Shown piece after piece: positions 51,262-59,799 of a stretch of 64,000 nucleotides of DNA. The position numbers and the translations under genes were made by a program. The stretch spans positions 1 to 64,000 of the forward strand of contig CBDCSK010000015.1 of NCBI GenBank assembly GCA_965221605.1, in the 5' to 3' direction. Source of the stretch: Aldehydirespirator sp965221605. GTDB taxonomy: Bacteria; Actinomycetota; Acidimicrobiia; Acidimicrobiales; Aldehydirespiratoraceae. The notes below the pieces were generated by a model. It was not told the origin of the DNA and ran no database searches. It saw only the letters and a list, made by a program, of their open reading frames with translations. Within the stretch, counting starts at the first letter, position 1. Each line of letters starts with the position of its first letter.

Positions 51262-53139
51262 ATGGGCGCCGCCGCTTGGCTCATCTGCGCGTTCCCGCTG
51301 GCCGGATTCGTGGTCCTGCTCGTCGCGGGACGCCGCCTGGGCGAGCCCCGCGCCGGCTGGCTGGCCACCGCGGCCATGGCCGGCTCGTTCGTGTCCTCGG
51401 TGGCGGTGTTCGCCGGCCTCATGTCCCGGGACCCGGCCGATCGCCGCCTCGTGTACACCCTCTTCGAGTGGGTCCCGGCCGGCGACTTCTCGGTGGACGC
51501 GGGCCTCCTCGTCGACCCGCTGTCGGTGACCATGGCCCTGTTCGTCACCGGCGTGGGAGCACTCATCCACCTCTACGCCATCGGCTACATGCACGGCGAC
51601 CGCGACTTCTCGAAGTTCTTCATCTACCTCAACCTGTTCGCCTTCTCGATGCTGGTCCTGGTGCTGGGCGACAACCTGGCCCTCACGTTCCTGGGCTGGG
51701 AGGGGGTGGGCGTCTGCTCCTACCTGCTCATCTCGTTCTGGTTCACCGAGGAGGCCAACGCCGCAGCCGGCAAGAAGGCGTTCATCACCAACCGGGTCGG
51801 TGACTGGGGCTTCATGCTGGCCATGTTCTGGGCCTTCGGCGCGCTGGGCTCGGTGCGGTACCTGGACCTGTTCGGCCACGCCGGGTCGCTGTCGTCGAGC
51901 ACCGCCACCGCCATCGTGGTCCTGCTGTTCGTGGGCGCGGCCGGCAAGTCGGCCCAGCTGCCCCTGTACATCTGGCTGCCCGACGCCATGGCCGGCCCCA
52001 CCCCGGTCTCCGCGCTCATCCACGCGGCCACCATGGTCACCGCGGGCGTCTACCTGATGGTCCGGGTCAACCCGCTGATCGCCGCGTCCGCCGACTGGGC
52101 TCCGGACATGATCGCCTGGGTGGGGGTGGCCACCGCCCTGTTCGCGGCGGGGGCCGCCATGGCCCAGAACGACATCAAGAAGGTGCTGGCCTACTCCACG
52201 ATCAGCCAGCTCGGCTACATGATGCTGGCCGTGGGCACGGGCGCGTACGTGGCCGCCATCTTCCACATGGTGACCCACGCCTTCTTCAAGGCACTGTTGT
52301 TCCTGGGATCGGGAGCGGTGATCCACGCCCTCGACGGCGACCAGGACATGCGCCGCTACGGCGCGCTGCGGGCCGCCATGCCGATCACCTCGGCCACGTT
52401 CATCGTCGGATGGCTGGCCATCGCCGGGGTTCCGCCGTTCGCGGGGTTCTGGTCCAAGGACGAGATCCTCGCCTACGCCTTCGACGCCAACCCGGCGCTG
52501 TGGCTGGTCGGCCTGGTCACTGCCGTGCTCACCGCCTTCTACATGAGCCGCCTGGTGTTCATGACCTTCTACGGCGAGGCCCGCTTCGGCGATGAGCGGC
52601 ATCCCCACGAGCCCTCGCCTCTGATGACCGCACCGCTGGTGGTGCTGGCCGGTGCCGCGGTGGTGGCCGGTGTGATGAACCTTCCCTTCACCAAGGATCT
52701 TCACTTCCTGGGGACGTGGCTGGAGCCCTCGCTGTTCGGCAACGAGGCCCACCTCACCATCGGCGGCGGGGTGCTATGGCTGCTGGCGCTGGTCGCGATG
52801 GTTGGGGCCGCCGCCGGGATCGCCGGAGCGGTGGCGGTATACCTGCGCAAGCGCCTGGCCGCCGACCTGTTCGAGCGGCCCGCGGCAGCCCGGGCGTTCT
52901 ACGTCGATGACGCGGTCACGCGCTTCGTGGGCGGTCCGGGCCGGAAGGCCTTCGATCTGGTGGCTGCCTTCGATGCCAGGGTGGTGGACGGGGCGGTCGA
53001 CGGCGTGGGTCGCTCCGTGCGGGCCGCCGGTGCGCATCTGCGCCGGGTGCAGTCGGGTTTCGTGCGGTCCTACGCGCTGCTGACGGCGGCCGGGGCGGTG
53101 GCGCTACTGGTGTGGTTCCTGGCAAGGGCGAGTCTCTAG
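51262..53139 (+). CDS. nuoL: NADH-quinone oxidoreductase subunit L (antiporter-like)
   Basis: A 625-residue protein with ~15 helices. SVTMALFVTGVGALIHLYAIGYMHGDRDFSKFFIYLNLFAFSMLVLVLGDN, then TFLGWEGVGVCSYLLISFWF and PDAMAGPTPVSALIHAATMVTAGVYLMVR define it. Conserved Glu/Lys channel residues are present. It pumps protons with the lateral helix. Confidence 0.97.
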   Translation: MGAAAWLICAFPLAGFVVLLVAGRRLGEPRAGWLATAAMAGSFVSSVAVFAGLMSRDPADRRLVYTLFEWVPAGDFSVDAGLLVDPLSVTMALFVTGVGALIHLYAIGYMHGDRDFSKFFIYLNLFAFSMLVLVLGDNLALTFLGWEGVGVCSYLLISFWFTEEANAAAGKKAFITNRVGDWGFMLAMFWAFGALGSVRYLDLFGHAGSLSSSTATAIVVLLFVGAAGKSAQLPLYIWLPDAMAGPTPVSALIHAATMVTAGVYLMVRVNPLIAASADWAPDMIAWVGVATALFAAGAAMAQNDIKKVLAYSTISQLGYMMLAVGTGAYVAAIFHMVTHAFFKALLFLGSGAVIHALDGDQDMRRYGALRAAMPITSATFIVGWLAIAGVPPFAGFWSKDEILAYAFDANPALWLVGLVTAVLTAFYMSRLVFMTFYGEARFGDERHPHEPSPLMTAPLVVLAGAAVVAGVMNLPFTKDLHFLGTWLEPSLFGNEAHLTIGGGVLWLLALVAMVGAAAGIAGAVAVYLRKRLAADLFERPAAARAFYVDDAVTRFVGGPGRKAFDLVAAFDARVVDGAVDGVGRSVRAAGAHLRRVQSGFVRSYALLTAAGAVALLVWFLARASL

Positions 53140-54780
53140 ATGGGCGCCAGCGTGCTCGCCACCCCGGTGATCGACTACTCGCACCCGACGTTCGGGGTGG
53201 CGATCTCGGTGATGGTGCTGGTGCCCGCGGCCGGCGCGCTGGTGCTGCTGGCCCTGCCCCGCACCCGGCCCGACCTGTTCAAGCTGGCGGCCTTGCTGGC
53301 CTCCGTCGTCCCGGCCGCGCTGGCGGTGTGGATGCTCACAGAGTTCGAGACGGGCAATGCGGGCGTCTTCCAGTTCTGGGAGCGGTACTCCTGGATCGAG
53401 GGGCTGGGCATCCACTGGCATGTCGGAGTGGACGGGCTGTCGCTGTTCCTGGTGGTGATGACGGCCCTGATATTCCCGCTGGCCATCGTGGGCGTGGACG
53501 CCGAGCACTCGCCCAAGCCGTACTACGCCTGGATGCTGCTGCTGGAGACGGGCTGTCTGGGGACCTTCGTGGCCCTCGACCTGGTCATGTTCTTCGTCTT
53601 CTTCGAGATCGTGCTGGTGCCCATGTACTTCCTCATCGGCGGCTGGGGCCACGGGCGGAGGGCCTACGCGGCCACCAAGTTCTTCCTGTTCACCATGTTC
53701 GGCTCGGCCCTGATGCTGGTGGCCATCGTGGCGCTGGCCTTCCTGCACTCCTCCAACTCCGGCACCGGCGTGACCTTCGACCTGGTCACCATCGCCGAGA
53801 GCCAAGTGCTGGCCACCAACACCGCCCGCTGGCTGTTCTGTGCCTTCGCGCTGGCCTTCGCGGTGAAGGTGCCGCTGTTCCCGGTGCACACGTGGCTGCC
53901 CGACGCCCACACCAACGCGCCCACCGCGGGCTCGGTGATCCTGGCCGCGGTGATGCTGAAGCTCGGCACCTACGGCCTGGTGCGCTTCGGCCTGTACCTG
54001 TTCCCGGAGGCTTCGGTGTACTTCGCGCCGCTGATGGTGACGCTGGGCGTGATCGGGATCATCTACGGCGCCATCGCGGCGACCATGCAGCGCGACCTGA
54101 AGCGTTTGGTGGCCTACTCGTCGGTGGCCCACCTCGGCTTCATCGTGATCGGGACCTTCGCGCTCAACACCGAGGGTCTCACCGGCGGCGTACTGCAGAT
54201 GGTCAACCACGGGGTGTCCACCGGGGCGCTGTTCCTGCTGGTGGGGATGATCTACGAGCGCCGACACACCCGCGAGATCTCAGAGTTGGGCGGCCTGCAG
54301 AAGCCGGCGCCACTGCTGGCCGCGGTTTTCACCGTGGTGATGCTGTCGTCGGTGGGGCTCCCTGGGCTCAACGGCTTCGTGGGCGAGCTGCTGGTGCTGC
54401 TCGGCGCCTTCAACGCCCACCGCTGGTGGGCGGTGGTGGCGGCCGCGGGTGTGATCCTGGCCGCGGTCTACCTGCTCTGGGCCTACCAGCGGGTCTTCCA
54501 CGGGCCGGCCTCCGGGGCCAACGCCGAGATGCCCGACCTGCGCTGGCGCGAGGGCCTGGTGATGGTGCCGTTCCTGGTCGCCATCGTGTTCATGGGCGTC
54601 TATCCCAAGCCGGTGATCGAGCGGGTCGAGCCGGCCGTGGACGCGATAATCGTCCACGTCGAGGACAATGTCGCCGGCTTCGCGGAGCCCGCGGCCGATG
54701 TGCAGCCCTCGGTGAGCCTCGACGACCTGGGCAAGTCTGCCGGCGACAACGACCACGGCAGCAACGGCGACGGCTCATGA
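53140..54780 (+). CDS. nuoM: NADH-quinone oxidoreductase subunit M (antiporter-like)
   Basis: A 546-residue protein. HVGVDGLSLFLVVMTALIFPLAI, FFEIVLVPMYFLIGGWG and KVPLFPVHTWLPDAHTNAPTAGSVILAAVMLKLGTYGLVRF are NuoM signatures. Its ATG abuts the nuoL stop. A ~50-residue hydrophilic tail ends the protein. Confidence 0.97.
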   Translation: MGASVLATPVIDYSHPTFGVAISVMVLVPAAGALVLLALPRTRPDLFKLAALLASVVPAALAVWMLTEFETGNAGVFQFWERYSWIEGLGIHWHVGVDGLSLFLVVMTALIFPLAIVGVDAEHSPKPYYAWMLLLETGCLGTFVALDLVMFFVFFEIVLVPMYFLIGGWGHGRRAYAATKFFLFTMFGSALMLVAIVALAFLHSSNSGTGVTFDLVTIAESQVLATNTARWLFCAFALAFAVKVPLFPVHTWLPDAHTNAPTAGSVILAAVMLKLGTYGLVRFGLYLFPEASVYFAPLMVTLGVIGIIYGAIAATMQRDLKRLVAYSSVAHLGFIVIGTFALNTEGLTGGVLQMVNHGVSTGALFLLVGMIYERRHTREISELGGLQKPAPLLAAVFTVVMLSSVGLPGLNGFVGELLVLLGAFNAHRWWAVVAAAGVILAAVYLLWAYQRVFHGPASGANAEMPDLRWREGLVMVPFLVAIVFMGVYPKPVIERVEPAVDAIIVHVEDNVAGFAEPAADVQPSVSLDDLGKSAGDNDHGSNGDGS

Positions 54781-54901
54781 CCTCGGCCCACCTTCTCCAG
54801 CTCTGGGCGCGCTTGTCGGGGCATATGCCGGGTTTGTGTACACAGAGCCGCGGCGACGGCGGCGGCGATGACGGCCGGGCCGGTCGCGGCGGAGGGAGCG
54901 G
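54781..54901. repeat. nuoM-nuoN gap with inverted repeats
   Basis: GCTCTG (54800-54805) pairs with CAGAGC (54843-54848) around a perfect palindrome GGCATATGCC (54820-54829). A Gly/Pro-codon-like GC-rich stretch and GGAGGGA before ATG 54902 follow. No T-run, so not a standard terminator. No gene is seen in the gap. Confidence 0.5.
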
Positions 54902-56407
54902 ATGATGGGCGCAGTGCTGGGCCAGCTCGGACCGGTCGTCGCGCCGGCCGTCGACTGGGCGGGGCTGCTGCCGGTGATGCTGCCGGCCGCGGGAGCGCTG
55001 GTACTTCTCATGGTCCGCTCGCTGGTGCCGAGCCGGCTGCTGCCGGACGCGCTCGACGCGTTCTGGACCTTCGCCGTGGTGGTGGCAGGGTTCGTCGCGG
55101 TCGTGGTCCTGTGGCAGCGGGACGGCGAAGTCTCCGCGTTCGGCGATCAGCTGGTGATGGACGGCCTGGCCCTGTTCGTCGCCGCGGTCGTCTTCGGGTC
55201 GGTGGCGCTGGCCGCCCCCACGCTGCCCCGGTACTGCCGGCGAGTGGGGATCGACACCGCCGAGCTGTGCGTGCTGACCCTGCTGGCCGCGGCCGGGGCC
55301 GTGGTGATGGCTGGGGCAGCCGACCTGATCGTGCTGTTCTTGGGGCTGGAGACGATGTCGATCGCGGCCTACGTGATGGCCGCCCTCAACCTGCGCCGGC
55401 TCGAATCGCTGGAGGCGGGCCTCAAGTACTTCGTGCTGGGCGCCTTCTCCACCGCGTTCCTGCTGTACGGGATCGCCCTCGTCTACGGAGCGACCGGCAC
55501 CACCAGCCTCGACGGGATCGCCGGCTATCTGGACACCTTCCTGGTGCTGCACGACGGGATGCTGCTGGCCGGCCTGGCGATGCTCCTGGTGGGCCTGGGG
55601 TTCAAGGTGGCTGCGGTGCCGTTCCACGCCTGGGCGCCCGATGTGTACGTGGGCGCGCCCACGCCGGTCACCGCCCTGATGGCCTCGGCGGTGAAGGCGG
55701 CCGGGTTCGCGGCGCTCGTCCGGGTGTTCGTGGACGCGCTCGGCGTGCGGGCCGACGACTGGCAGCCGGTCGTGTTCGCCCTCGCCTGTGCCACGCTGGC
55801 GGTCGGGTCGGTGCTGGCCGCGGTCCAGAGCGACGCCAAGCGCCTCCTGGCATACTCATCGATCTCGCACGCCGGCTTCATCCTCGTCGGCGTGCAGGCG
55901 GCCTCGGACCGGGGCGTGTCCGCGGTGCTGTTCTACCTGGCCGCCTACGCGGTCATCGCGGTGGGGAGCTTCACCGTGGTGGCGGTGGTGTCGGGACCGG
56001 GCGACGACCGCACCGGCCTGAACGCACTGGCCGGACTCGGCGCCCGCCGGCCGGCCCTGGCCCTGGGGCTGACCATCCTGTTGCTGGCCCAGGCCGGCGT
56101 GCCGTTCACGTCGGGCTTCGTGGCCAAGCTCTCGGTCATATCGGCGGCGGTCGAGTCCCGCTCGTACTGGCTGGCCGTAGTGGCGATGGTCAGCGCGGTG
56201 GTCGCGGCCTTCGCCTACCTGCGGGTGGTGGTGGCCCTGTACTTCGGCGACACGGGCGACACCGGTCCCGACGCGGCGGACGCCCGGCCTGCGATGGGCC
56301 TAGGCGCGGCTGCGGTGGTGGCAGCCGCGGTGCTGTTCACCGTCGCCGCGGGCATCTTCCCCGGCCTGCTGGAGTCCGCAGCACGCACCGCCGCCGATTT
56401 TCGATAG
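54902..56407 (+). CDS. nuoN: NADH-quinone oxidoreductase subunit N (antiporter-like)
   Basis: A 501-residue protein with ~14 helices. LFLGLETMSIAAYVMAALNLRRLESLEAGLKYFVLGAFSTAFLLYGIAL, then GFKVAAVPFHAWAPDVYVGAPTPVTALMASAVKAAGFAALVR and LLLAQAGVPFTSGFVAKL are present. It closes the nuoA-N operon. GGAGG precedes ATG 54902; the second ATG at 54905 is an alternative. Confidence 0.97.
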   Translation: MMGAVLGQLGPVVAPAVDWAGLLPVMLPAAGALVLLMVRSLVPSRLLPDALDAFWTFAVVVAGFVAVVVLWQRDGEVSAFGDQLVMDGLALFVAAVVFGSVALAAPTLPRYCRRVGIDTAELCVLTLLAAAGAVVMAGAADLIVLFLGLETMSIAAYVMAALNLRRLESLEAGLKYFVLGAFSTAFLLYGIALVYGATGTTSLDGIAGYLDTFLVLHDGMLLAGLAMLLVGLGFKVAAVPFHAWAPDVYVGAPTPVTALMASAVKAAGFAALVRVFVDALGVRADDWQPVVFALACATLAVGSVLAAVQSDAKRLLAYSSISHAGFILVGVQAASDRGVSAVLFYLAAYAVIAVGSFTVVAVVSGPGDDRTGLNALAGLGARRPALALGLTILLLAQAGVPFTSGFVAKLSVISAAVESRSYWLAVVAMVSAVVAAFAYLRVVVALYFGDTGDTGPDAADARPAMGLGAAAVVAAAVLFTVAAGIFPGLLESAARTAADFR

Positions 56408-56431
56408 TTTTTCATGTAGCTTCCATGCTCT

Positions 56432-56953
56432 GTGGATGCCAAGCAGATTGTCATCGTCGCCGGTCCGAACGGTGCCGGGAAGACCACCTTCGCGCTCACC
56501 TATCTGCGTGTCGAGGCTCGGGGCCTGCCGTTCCTCAACGCCGACATGATCGCCGCAGGGCTGGCCCCCCTCGGGTCTCGCCATTCCGACGTCCGCGCCG
56601 GGCGGCTGATGCTCGAAGAGATCGACAGGCTCGCCGCGGAGGGCCGCAGCTTCGCGTTCGAGACCACGCTGGCCGGACGCGGCTACTTGCGTCGGATTGA
56701 CCGATGGCGTCGCTCGGGCTACCTGGTCTCGTTGTTCTTCTTGTCGCTGCCATCGCCGGAGGTTGCCGTCTCACGGGTGCGGGCCCGAGTTGAGCAGGGC
56801 GGCCACCACATTCCCGAGGATGTGATCCGACGGCGCTTCGACGCCGGGTTGGCGAACCTCCGGGCCGTGTACGCTGAGAGAGTCGACTGTTGGGTGTTGT
56901 TCCAGAACACCGGCAGGGCTCCGATCCTTATCGAGATGGGAGGGTGGCCGTGA
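56432..56953 (+). CDS. Zeta-toxin-like P-loop kinase
   Basis: A 173-residue protein. Walker A GPNGAGKTT is at residues 11-19, followed by FLNADMIAAGLAP (Asp that contacts the substrate in zeta toxins), then FAFETTLAGRGYLRRIDRWRRSGYLVSLFFLSLPS. Zeta toxins phosphorylate UDP-GlcNAc; some relatives are metabolic kinases. A small gene overlaps its 3' end by four bases and may encode an antitoxin. GTG 56432 was used as start; a TAGCTT box lies 9 nt upstream. Confidence 0.88.
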   Translation: MDAKQIVIVAGPNGAGKTTFALTYLRVEARGLPFLNADMIAAGLAPLGSRHSDVRAGRLMLEEIDRLAAEGRSFAFETTLAGRGYLRRIDRWRRSGYLVSLFFLSLPSPEVAVSRVRARVEQGGHHIPEDVIRRRFDAGLANLRAVYAERVDCWVLFQNTGRAPILIEMGGWP

Positions 56954-57204
56954 CCGACGGCCTGTGCGAAGACTCGACTGACGGTCCAGGTCCGGCGCTC
57001 GATACCTCGCTAGGAGGCGAGCAGTGGGTTCAGGGCGTGATTGACGCGCTGACGCGTGCGGCCAAGCACGCTCACTTGATCGCCTACCAGAAAGGCACAG
57101 GAGTCGTCGAGCAGCGCAACGGCAATGTTGGCGTGTATCCGCCTGATCCGGCCATGTACGAGGACCTGATCCCGCCCCCTTTCGTGGACAGCCACGAGCT
57201 CTGA
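56950..57204 (+). CDS. Small partner of the zeta-like kinase (putative antitoxin)
   Basis: An 84-residue protein: VIDALTRAAKHAHLIAYQKGTGVVEQRNGNVGVYPPDPAMYEDLIPP. No known antitoxin domain is seen, and it is downstream, not upstream, of the kinase. The GTG start overlaps the kinase stop (GTGA). Role as antitoxin is inferred only from the gene pairing. Confidence 0.6.
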   Translation: MTDGLCEDSTDGPGPALDTSLGGEQWVQGVIDALTRAAKHAHLIAYQKGTGVVEQRNGNVGVYPPDPAMYEDLIPPPFVDSHEL

Positions 57205-57322
57205 CGCTCGGTCCGTAGACACGCCGTCCATCACCAGACAGTCAGGATCACCGGCAGAACCAGCCGGGAAGGTCTCGGAGTCTGCAGCATCCCCGTGCCG
57301 GCTGCGACCACCGGCTAGAACC

Positions 57323-57346
57323 GGCGGGGACACTCCTGCCCCCGCC
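57323..57346 (+). terminator. GC-rich hairpin after the zeta pair
   Basis: GGCGGGG (57323-57329) and CCCCGCC (57340-57346) form a 7-bp stem with a 10-nt loop, followed by AAAGAGGG instead of a T-run. It could end the zeta transcript or fold in the leader of the next gene. Weak evidence. Confidence 0.3.
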
Positions 57347-57390
57347 AAAGAGGGCAGACCCCGACATCGGAACCGAAAGGGAGAACGCGC

Positions 57391-58809
57391 ATGCCACGCC
57401 CCAGGAGCGGCCGTAAGGGCGGCAGGGTCACGCCGAAGGGCACCAAGCCCGGGCACCGGGACTGCGACAGGCGGCCGCGGGCCAAACCGACCCCGGAAGA
57501 GCAGCTCCTGCGGGATGCGGCCCAGAATTTCGGCGAATGCGCCGACCTGGACGCGGGCGAGATGATGGCGTCGTCGATGCTTGTGATGTTCCGCCCGCTG
57601 CCGCCAGACGAAGCCCCAATTCTGGACGCGAGCAGAGTCCTCACTGCGGCTCGGACGCACCCCGACAGCACCGCGGCGGCGGGAGTGGTGGCCGCTCTGG
57701 GGGCCTACGGGCCGCCCGGGCAGCGCCAACGGGCCCGCAGCCTGCTGGCGAGGCTGATCGACGGCGGCGCGCCCGTGCCGGAGTGGATCGGGGCGCTCAG
57801 CGACGTTGAGCCTCGCCGTGCTGTGGTGATGGCCGACGAGTGGGGCGACGAGCGCGTCCTCTGGATCGACTTCGAGCGCCCCGACGGCGAGACCCGCGGC
57901 ATCGGCATGCGGGTCAACCCCATCGAGGCCGGCTACGCTTGCGGCTTCCTGTACGGTCCGGGGATCGCTGACGTGTGCGGCGCTGTCGAGACCAAGCTTG
58001 GAGCCACCGTGAGCGACATCAGCCTGGCCGATGCCGGGGCGATGGCCCTATGGGGACTGGAGCTGCGCGACATGACCCGGTGCGGACACGTCTACGACGA
58101 CGAGTTGGACGAGGAGTTGGTCGACGACGAGGAGCTGAGGGCCCTGATCGACCAGCGCATCGGGCTGCTCCCCGAGGGCGGTGCCCCGCCCTTCGATGAG
58201 CCCCTGTCCGAGTCCGAGTTCGACGACCTGTGCGACGAGTTCGTCGCCTCGCGCTGTTTCTCGGATCCCGACCCTGACGAGCCGCGGGACGCCGAGGACT
58301 GGTCGGACGCAGAGGACGTCCGACCGCTGGCCCATTGGCTGGTCGACAGTGTGTGCCGGTTCGTCGACGCGGGTTGCGACCGCGACCCGCTGCACTGGAG
58401 CCCGGCGCGGGTCGGGCTGTATCTGGAGGTCTGGATCCCGGAGAGGGTCGTGTGTTACGACGCGGTGCACAATGCGGTCGAGGCGGTATTCCCCCGATGG
58501 CTGCGCTTCGCCGGCCAGCGCCGCGGCCTCGACGAGCATCTCTTGGAGAAGAACCTCGCGGCGGCCCGAGAGTCCTTCAGCGTCATGCGGGCCAACTCGG
58601 CCGACCCGTCGAAGCGCTCCGCTATCACCAACCTTCTCACCGAGTTGGTCGACAGCGTCATGAACCTCGAGGACGAGGCAGAGGTGCAGGCCTGGTTCGA
58701 CGACTACTTGACTGACCATCTCGATGACCACAAGGCCAGCGCGGCCACGACCGCTGCCAGCGCGAGCCACCAGCTGACTCTCGCCCCAGGCGCGTTCGCG
58801 ACCGACTGA
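57391..58809 (+). CDS. Large acidic protein of unknown function
   Basis: A 472-residue protein not recognised. The first ~35 residues are very basic (PRPRSGRKGGRVTPKGTKPGHRD), resembling short zinc-finger or nucleic-acid-binding tails but with a single Cys. The middle has EWGDERVLWIDFERPDGETRGIGMRVNP, a possible regular strand domain, and two strongly acidic stretches (DDELDEELVDDEELRALIDQRIG; DPDPDEPRDAEDWSDAEDV). The C-terminal part is helical and ends in an Ala/Thr-rich tail. GGGAGA precedes ATG 57391. No operon partner is clear. Confidence 0.7.
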   Translation: MPRPRSGRKGGRVTPKGTKPGHRDCDRRPRAKPTPEEQLLRDAAQNFGECADLDAGEMMASSMLVMFRPLPPDEAPILDASRVLTAARTHPDSTAAAGVVAALGAYGPPGQRQRARSLLARLIDGGAPVPEWIGALSDVEPRRAVVMADEWGDERVLWIDFERPDGETRGIGMRVNPIEAGYACGFLYGPGIADVCGAVETKLGATVSDISLADAGAMALWGLELRDMTRCGHVYDDELDEELVDDEELRALIDQRIGLLPEGGAPPFDEPLSESEFDDLCDEFVASRCFSDPDPDEPRDAEDWSDAEDVRPLAHWLVDSVCRFVDAGCDRDPLHWSPARVGLYLEVWIPERVVCYDAVHNAVEAVFPRWLRFAGQRRGLDEHLLEKNLAAARESFSVMRANSADPSKRSAITNLLTELVDSVMNLEDEAEVQAWFDDYLTDHLDDHKASAATTAASASHQLTLAPGAFATD

Positions 58810-58932
58810 CGACCCACGCCCCGGCCCGGTCGCCTGTCAGCGGCGGCGGCTGGCCGACCCCCGGCCCTCCGGCAGTCGGCGCGACCGGGCACCCCCGGCC
58901 CGTCGGCGCGGCAGGTCGTCGCAGGCGGCACA

Positions 58933-59763
58933 ATGTCAGTCGTGATAACGCCGGAGATGCGGGCTGCCTTCGAGGCCGACGGCGTGGTGAAGGTGTCCGG
59001 CGCGGTGGGCGAGGAGTGGATCGACCGGGTCCTCGAGGACGCCCAGAGCCAGCTGGTCGACGGCGGCCCGTGGGTGACCGACACCAACCCGGGTGCGGCC
59101 ACCGACCGGCTGTTCACCACCCGGTACCGCTGGCAGCACGAGCCGGCCGTCAGGGACTTCGTGTTCTCGTCACCGATCGCCTCGATGGCCGCGGCCCTCA
59201 CCGGCTCGTCGACGATGCGCTTCTACTTCGACCACCTGCTCGTCAAGGAGCCCCATACCTCGGCGCCCACCCCCTGGCATCAGGACATCCCATATTGGCC
59301 GTTCCTGGGCAAGCAGATCGTCTCAGCCTGGGTGGCCGCCACTGCGAGCGCGGTCGCCGAGAGCTCTCTGGAGTTCGTGCGGGGATCGCATCGCTGGAAT
59401 GCCTACTACGCCCCGCAGTCCTTCGACGGCCAGGGAGGCTGGACGGAGGATTTCGACGGCGAGCCCATGCCCGATATCGAAGCGGCCCGAGACCGCGCCG
59501 GCTGCCCCTACGACATCGTCGGGTTCGACGTGGAGCCGGGGGACGCCATCTTCTTCTCGGCCTGGATCATCCACGGCGCGCCGCCCAACCGCGGCGCCGG
59601 CCGCCGGGTGGCGCTGTCGACCCGCTGGCTGGGCGACGACGCCACCTGGTTCCCCCACCCCGGATGCGATCCCACCGTCACCTCCGACGACACCACCGCG
59701 GTGCCCGGCGAGTATCCGGCCGACGACGAGCGCTTCCCGCTGGTCCACCCCACCGAGCGCTAG
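58933..59763 (+). CDS. Phytanoyl-CoA dioxygenase family protein (PhyH)
   Basis: A 276-residue Fe(II)/2-oxoglutarate oxygenase. PWHQDIPYWPF holds the metal His and Asp, and IIHGAPPNRGAGRRVALSTRWLGDD the second His and the 2-oxoglutarate Arg. It also has FYFDHLLVKEPHTSAPT. Substrate unknown. ATG 58933 lies inside a CACAAT box, so the in-frame GTG 58942, 7 nt downstream of that box, may be the real leaderless start. Preceded by a ~120-bp gap with a GCCCGGTCGC / GCGACCGGGC inverted repeat. Confidence 0.92.
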   Translation: MSVVITPEMRAAFEADGVVKVSGAVGEEWIDRVLEDAQSQLVDGGPWVTDTNPGAATDRLFTTRYRWQHEPAVRDFVFSSPIASMAAALTGSSTMRFYFDHLLVKEPHTSAPTPWHQDIPYWPFLGKQIVSAWVAATASAVAESSLEFVRGSHRWNAYYAPQSFDGQGGWTEDFDGEPMPDIEAARDRAGCPYDIVGFDVEPGDAIFFSAWIIHGAPPNRGAGRRVALSTRWLGDDATWFPHPGCDPTVTSDDTTAVPGEYPADDERFPLVHPTER

Positions 59764-59799
59764 CCGGGCCCGGCCGGCAGGTCCCCGCCGGGCTGCCGC

